Source: Thecamonas trahens ATCC 50062
Lineage: Eukaryota > Apusozoa > Apusomonadida > Apusomonadidae
Length of the DNA: 64,000 bases
Assembly (NCBI RefSeq): GCF_000142905.1
Contig: NW_013657675.1
Span: forward strand, 456,180-520,179
Direction: 5' to 3'
Below the pieces are notes generated by a model. The model did no database searches, was not told where the DNA came from, and saw only the letters and a list, made by a program, of their open reading frames with translations. Both the position numbers and the translations under genes were made by a program. Below, in pieces: positions 60,333 through 64,000 of this stretch. Each line of letters opens with the position of its first letter. Within the stretch, counting starts at the first letter, position 1.

Positions 60333-61265
60333 CACCTACAGACGAGAGGAGGTGCAGCAAGAGAGCGAGAGTGTGAGTGAGGGAGAAGCGGGATGTATGT
60401 AAAAAAGAGAGAGTATGTCTTTCCTTTCCCACACGGTGTATGTATGTATGTATGTATGTATGTATATGTGTGGTGTGATGTGGTGTGTGTGTAGTGTTGT
60501 GCGGGGTTGCTGTGCGACCTATGCGGGGGCATTCCGGGTGGATGGGGGGGGGGGGTGACACTTGAGGAAGAAGTTGCGGTGACGAACAGCGGGATAAAAG
60601 GTAGTGGTGGTAGGCAGCAGCGAAAGTCAGGGAAGGAAGACGGGAGAGGGGAGGGGAGGGGGCAGGGGAGGGGATGAGGAGGTGGAAGACAGGCAGGAAG
60701 GGGTACGGGAAGAGGCAAAGGGGACTCAAGGCACACGACATAACAAGGGTAGGGATGAAGGTGTCTGCAAAAATGTCGCTGTCTTGGTCATGGATAGCGG
60801 CTGTGTACCGACGGGTCGCCCATTGCGGTTTTTTGCCCAGGGGGGGCTTGAGCCCGGGGATGAGGAGGAGCTGGTTGGGGAGAGGCGGGGAAGGGGGCAA
60901 CCTGCGAGAGGGGGGGGGGAAGAGGCAGAACAGGCACCGGCGAGGGAGGCCGTGAAAATCATGGATACACTTACTCTGCTACGCTACACAAAGGTCTTGG
61001 GCCTTTCCAAGACTCTCGGGCTGCGTGCGTCGGGTGCTGCGTCCCAACGCCCAATTTGCGGCTGGACGCCCACTGACCAAGTGGTGGTGGGGACGCTCGT
61101 TCGCTATCCACTGCCACCGTCAGTTGCCGGCGTACGATTCTACCCCCCACGGCCCCACGATCGAGGCTGGCATGGGTGCAAACCGCAGCGACGTTTTTTT
61201 AGGGGGGCCATCATGGCGACAAGAGGGGAGGGGGCATCGCTTGATTGGGTGCTTGTGGGCTTCGG
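60333..61265. other. Intergenic region upstream of CHD, with TATG microsatellite and G13 tract
   Basis: About 930 bp between the CHD start and the IRC3-like stop, both on the minus strand. A TATG repeat lies at 60437-60465. G13 at 60544-60556 is C on the CHD sense strand, and more G runs lie near 60910. Open frames here are low-complexity and were not called. Confidence 0.45.
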
Positions 61266-63347
61266 TCACTTGGTGGCGGCAAGGCCAGGAAGAGCTGGCG
61301 AGAGGCCAAACGACTTGGCATCGGCGTGATATTGCTTGATACGCGAGATGACAAGCTGGGCCTGGCCCTTGGAAAGGCAATCGAGCTCGGCTTGGCTGCG
61401 CGCCTTGAGAAAGCCGAGGCGGACGAGATACTTCTTCTGGGCGTCGGAGGCCGGGCCGTTGCGCCATGGCGCGTTGCGCTTAAAGACCGAAAACATGCCC
61501 GGGTACTGGGCGCGGAGGTAGGTGTCTGCGCCGCGAAGTGCATCCTCAAGCGACGACGCCGTCAGCGGCAGATCGCGGGTCTTGGTGATGTACGTGTCCG
61601 GGACCCGGTATGTTTGCGAGACGGTGTACAAGCCCGGGGCCGGGTCTAGTTCGTGGTGGATGTGCAGCGAGCCCATGGCGGGCGTGCCGAGCGAGAGCTC
61701 AAACGTCCGCGCCCCAGTCTTGGCCCATGCATTCTGGGAGACCTCAAAGATGATCTGCGAGTCAACGTCGGCGCTGCGAGCATGACCGGGCTCGCTGTGA
61801 GCGGTGGCCGGAGTCAGCCGCGGGTCGAACGGATCGACCCGCGCAAGCTCGAGCTCGCGCACAAGCCGAAGCTCGTCCATCGACGCCGCTTCGCGGACCG
61901 ACGGCCCGAGCGGAAGATCGTCCAGTGGCGCGAGGTCGCGCGCCAGCTGCGCCAGGTCTTGGTTCACCAGCGCAAAATCGGGCGCGAGGCCGAGAAGTGA
62001 CGGGAGGGTCACCAGGCCACGCGACTTGGCCTTGTTGGCAAAACTGTCAACGACATCAAGCACAATACACGCGGTCTTGCCAGGCGCCGTCCGGAGGCCA
62101 CGCCCCAGCATTTGCTGGAACAGCCCTTGTGACTTTGTTGGCCGTGCGAGGACGACGCAGTCGATGATTGGGATGTCGGTGCCCTCGGTGAAGACGCCGC
62201 AGTTGATGAGCACCGGAAACTCCTTGGCTCGAAAGGCGTCGACCAGGGCGGCGCGTTCTGCAGGTGGCGTCATGCCGTGGACATACCGTGCGTCGATGCC
62301 TTCGGCGGCAAACGCCGCCTGTAGGTCGAGGATGTGCTGGACGTCGACGGCAAAGACGAGCGTCGACGAGAGGGTGAGGCCGGCCGGCGGCGCCGCTGCC
62401 AACGCAAGCCAGTTCTCGAGGAGAATGGCGTTGCGATCTGGCCGGTTGACGTGCGCTGCGAGGTGGCTGAGCGCAAAGTCGCCGCCCCACGACTTGACCG
62501 CAGACAAATCGGTGGTGGTCTTGACGGTAAAAACCTTGAGCGGCGCGAGCCAGCCTTCGTCCATCATCTCGAGCATTGAGCGGTGGTAGGTGATGGCATC
62601 AAAGACGGCGCCAAGCCCGAGCCCGTCGTGCCGCCGCACCGTCGCCGAGCAGCCCCATAGCAGTGTGGGCGCAGTTGGCGGCGGGCCCGGTACGGCTAGT
62701 CCCTCGTCAGAGTCTTTGGCAAGGCCAAAGTGGTCCAGGATGCGGGTGTACGTCGGCGCTGTGGCATGGTGTGCCTCGTCAATGATGATTAGCTTGAATT
62801 CGGCTGGATCGAAATACTTGAGCCGCAGTTGCGCCGCCTGCGATGCCCTGCCGAGCGTCGGCACCGAACCGACGACAACGTCGGCGTCGCGCGACGCGTT
62901 CGCCTCGCCCTGCTCGATCTCTACCCGCAGCGTTGGATGAGCGTCCGCGATGCGGTCGCGCGCCTGCTGCAGCAGCTCCACCCGGTGCGCAAGGACAAGT
63001 GTCTTGGTCGCTTTAGGCGTCGGCGGCGGCAGGGCGTCCAGCAGGGCCGCAAAGATGACCGTCTTGCCCGAGCCGACCGGTAGCGAGACTACCTGCCGCC
63101 GCACCCCGCTTGCAAACGCCGCCAGTGACCTCGCCACGGCAGTCTTCTGGTACGGCCGCAGCTCGATACCACTCGTTGTCGTCATCCGAGCAGCCTCTCC
63201 AGCCTCTCCAGCTTCTCCAGCTTCTCCAGCTCCATCACCCTTTCTGTGAACCGCTCCGCCCAAGCTCGCTCGCGCTCTTGCCTGCGATGCCACACTCCGC
63301 CAGCACCATGCTCCGACTCGTACACTCCAGCCTCGCCAGCGCAGCAT
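61266..63347 (-). CDS. IRC3: IRC3-like mitochondrial DEAD/H-type helicase
   Basis: 693 aa from ATG 63347. The N-terminus (MLRWRGWSVRVGAWCWRSVA...) is Arg-rich, without acids for over 35 residues, and fits a mitochondrial targeting sequence; a (GEA)n linker follows. The helicase core begins IELRPYQKTAVARSL, with Walker A LPVGSGKTVIF (about 89-99), DEAH in IIIDEAHHATAPTY, SAT motif GCSATVRRHD, CGVFTEGTDIPIIDCVVLAR and motif VI FQQMLGRGLRTAPGKT. This SF2 arrangement is that of yeast IRC3 and bacterial YejH/RadD-like enzymes. Yeast IRC3 is a branch-migration helicase needed for mitochondrial DNA maintenance. The C-terminal ~250 residues contain a helical region typical of the group. The start was chosen over an upstream in-frame extension, which is low-complexity and crosses the promoter region. 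Confidence 0.75.
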   Translation of the reverse strand: MLRWRGWSVRVGAWCWRSVASQARARASLGGAVHRKGDGAGEAGEAGEAGEAARMTTTSGIELRPYQKTAVARSLAAFASGVRRQVVSLPVGSGKTVIFAALLDALPPPTPKATKTLVLAHRVELLQQARDRIADAHPTLRVEIEQGEANASRDADVVVGSVPTLGRASQAAQLRLKYFDPAEFKLIIIDEAHHATAPTYTRILDHFGLAKDSDEGLAVPGPPPTAPTLLWGCSATVRRHDGLGLGAVFDAITYHRSMLEMMDEGWLAPLKVFTVKTTTDLSAVKSWGGDFALSHLAAHVNRPDRNAILLENWLALAAAPPAGLTLSSTLVFAVDVQHILDLQAAFAAEGIDARYVHGMTPPAERAALVDAFRAKEFPVLINCGVFTEGTDIPIIDCVVLARPTKSQGLFQQMLGRGLRTAPGKTACIVLDVVDSFANKAKSRGLVTLPSLLGLAPDFALVNQDLAQLARDLAPLDDLPLGPSVREAASMDELRLVRELELARVDPFDPRLTPATAHSEPGHARSADVDSQIIFEVSQNAWAKTGARTFELSLGTPAMGSLHIHHELDPAPGLYTVSQTYRVPDTYITKTRDLPLTASSLEDALRGADTYLRAQYPGMFSVFKRNAPWRNGPASDAQKKYLVRLGFLKARSQAELDCLSKGQAQLVISRIKQYHADAKSFGLSPALPGLAATK

Positions 63348-63779
63348 TGTGTGTGAGGGAGAGAGGGGGGAGGGGGAGGAGGAGGGCAAGGGTAAAGTGT
63401 GGTTACTCATGAGTACGAGCTCGGTCAGGGCTTGGTCTTGAGGGCTCAGGCTTGAGCGGGGCGAGACAGTCGGTCGGTCGGTCGGTCGGGCGGTGGGGCA
63501 GTCGGGGCGGTCGGTCAGCCATGGCCAGCTTGCAGCGGAGTCTTTGTCTTGGCATGGATGGTCAACGAACAATTGGGGTTGCCATGCGGAACAATAGTAA
63601 TTGATGGCATCAACGATTGTTTTTGCCGCAAAAACCGGCAACAGGCAAGCAACCGACGACTGTTGGCGGATAGCATGTTGAACGGCGAGGAGGACAGCAG
63701 AGGAGCAACGGCTGCGGGAGGAGACCGAGTGACAGACTCCAGACTCCAACACCGCACTTATAGGGTGAAAGGACTTGGC
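63348..63779. other. Divergent intergenic region between IRC3-like and kinesin genes with GGTC repeat
   Basis: 432 bp between divergent starts. It holds G-rich sequence next to the IRC3 start (63362-63390), a (GGTC)n repeat (about 63469-63492), and AT-rich CACTTATAGGG about 25 bp upstream of the kinesin ATG. Promoters of both genes are expected here. Confidence 0.5.
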
Positions 63780-64000
63780 ATGTCAGGCACCACCCCACAT
63801 AAGCTGATCAACTCGTCGTCGTCGTCGCGGAGTCTCGGCTCGCCGCGTGGGGGCAGCGGCAAGAGCTCTGGAGAGTGTGTTCGTGTCGCTGTCCGCGTCC
63901 GACCCTTCAACGAGCGGTACGGCAATGGGCGGGATGATCGGGGAGAGGGAAAAGGAGTGGTGACGGTATGCGGCTGTGGCTGTAGTGTGGATGAACCCGT
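63780..64000 (+). CDS. Kinesin motor protein, N-terminal fragment (runs off the window)
   Basis: ATG 63780 opens a Ser/Gly-rich N-terminus followed by ECVRVAVRVRPFNER, the first beta-strand and VRxRP motif of kinesin motor domains. Immediately after, GTACGG (63917) matches the donor of other introns here. Exon 1 is therefore probably 63780-63916, and the remaining bases, which do not continue the kinesin pattern, are intron. The class cannot be assigned without the rest. Confidence 0.72.
   Translation, partial: MSGTTPHKLINSSSSSRSLGSPRGGSGKSSGECVRVAVRVRPFNERYGNGRDDRGEGKGVVTVCGCGCSVDEP

Noticed and set aside
58698-60335. Gln-rich reading frame as a separate gene upstream of CHD
   Set aside because: It has no stop before the CHD region, and its last ~145 residues are an out-of-frame Arg/Pro-rich reading of the CHD N-terminus. 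One missing base at an A-run joins both frames, and the combined length is divisible by three.
60604-61329. Plus-strand open frame between CHD and IRC3
   Set aside because: Starts at a non-ATG codon, is Gly/Arg/Glu-rich from G tracts, and its later part shows no family resemblance.
1-64000. tRNA, rRNA, transposon or virus-derived genes
   Set aside because: By-eye reading of both strands found no cloverleaf, rRNA motif, transposase, reverse transcriptase or capsid pattern. A tRNAscan or Rfam run would be decisive.

Overview
This window comes from a nuclear chromosome of a free-living unicellular eukaryote, not a bacterium. Most genes have one long exon. The few introns are short and begin GTACGK. 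The gene set is eukaryotic: COG tethering subunits, STT3, glucosidase II beta, PEX14, ISWI and CHD remodelers, FANCL, a ZNF598/Hel2-type ligase, a kinesin and an ABCD half-transporter. The DNA is GC-rich, with long C/G homopolymers, (TG)n tracts and two N gaps. Gene content and style would suit an apusomonad such as Thecamonas, but that is an inference and no species marker was seen.

Layout. 1-5.6 kb: the 3' part of a beta-propeller gene, FANCL, and a membrane-anchored multicopper oxidase. 5.8-13.3 kb: a peroxisomal ABCD half-transporter, a protein with 26-residue repeats, a three-LIM protein, and an alpha/beta hydrolase. 13.6-20.3 kb: COG7, a CaMK-like kinase with a lipidation motif, a 42-aa TOM6-like ORF, and glucosidase II beta. 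20.6-26.4 kb: the ZNF598/Hel2 ligase and ISWI. 27.8-37.4 kb: a CH-CH/pseudo-cyclase/pseudo-receiver scaffold, followed by receptor-like protein R1. 37.5-44.4 kb: COG2, a four-CBS protein, and PEX14 with a large extra C-terminus. 44.9-52.8 kb: STT3 with a histone-H1-like tail, and R2, a paralogue of R1. 52.9-64 kb: a CHD6-9-type remodeler ending in FYRN/FYRC domains, an IRC3-like helicase, and the start of a kinesin gene.

Themes. Several products act in the secretory pathway (COG2, COG7, STT3, glucosidase II beta), peroxisome (ABCD, PEX14), mitochondrion (IRC3, TOM6-like) and chromatin (ISWI, CHD-FYR, FANCL). They are not arranged as operons. Genes are packed tightly: convergent 3' ends lie 17-65 bp apart or overlap by 11 and 34 bp.

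The strongest candidates for something undescribed are R1 and R2, which combine intracellular ankyrin repeats, a transmembrane helix, a bacterial AapJ-like amino-acid-binding ectodomain and a second helix. Next are the CH/pseudo-cyclase/pseudo-receiver protein, the CHD-FYR fusion and the PEX14 fusion. Six conserved genes each lack one base, mostly in a homopolymer. The simplest reading is consensus error, and all six models were bridged accordingly.
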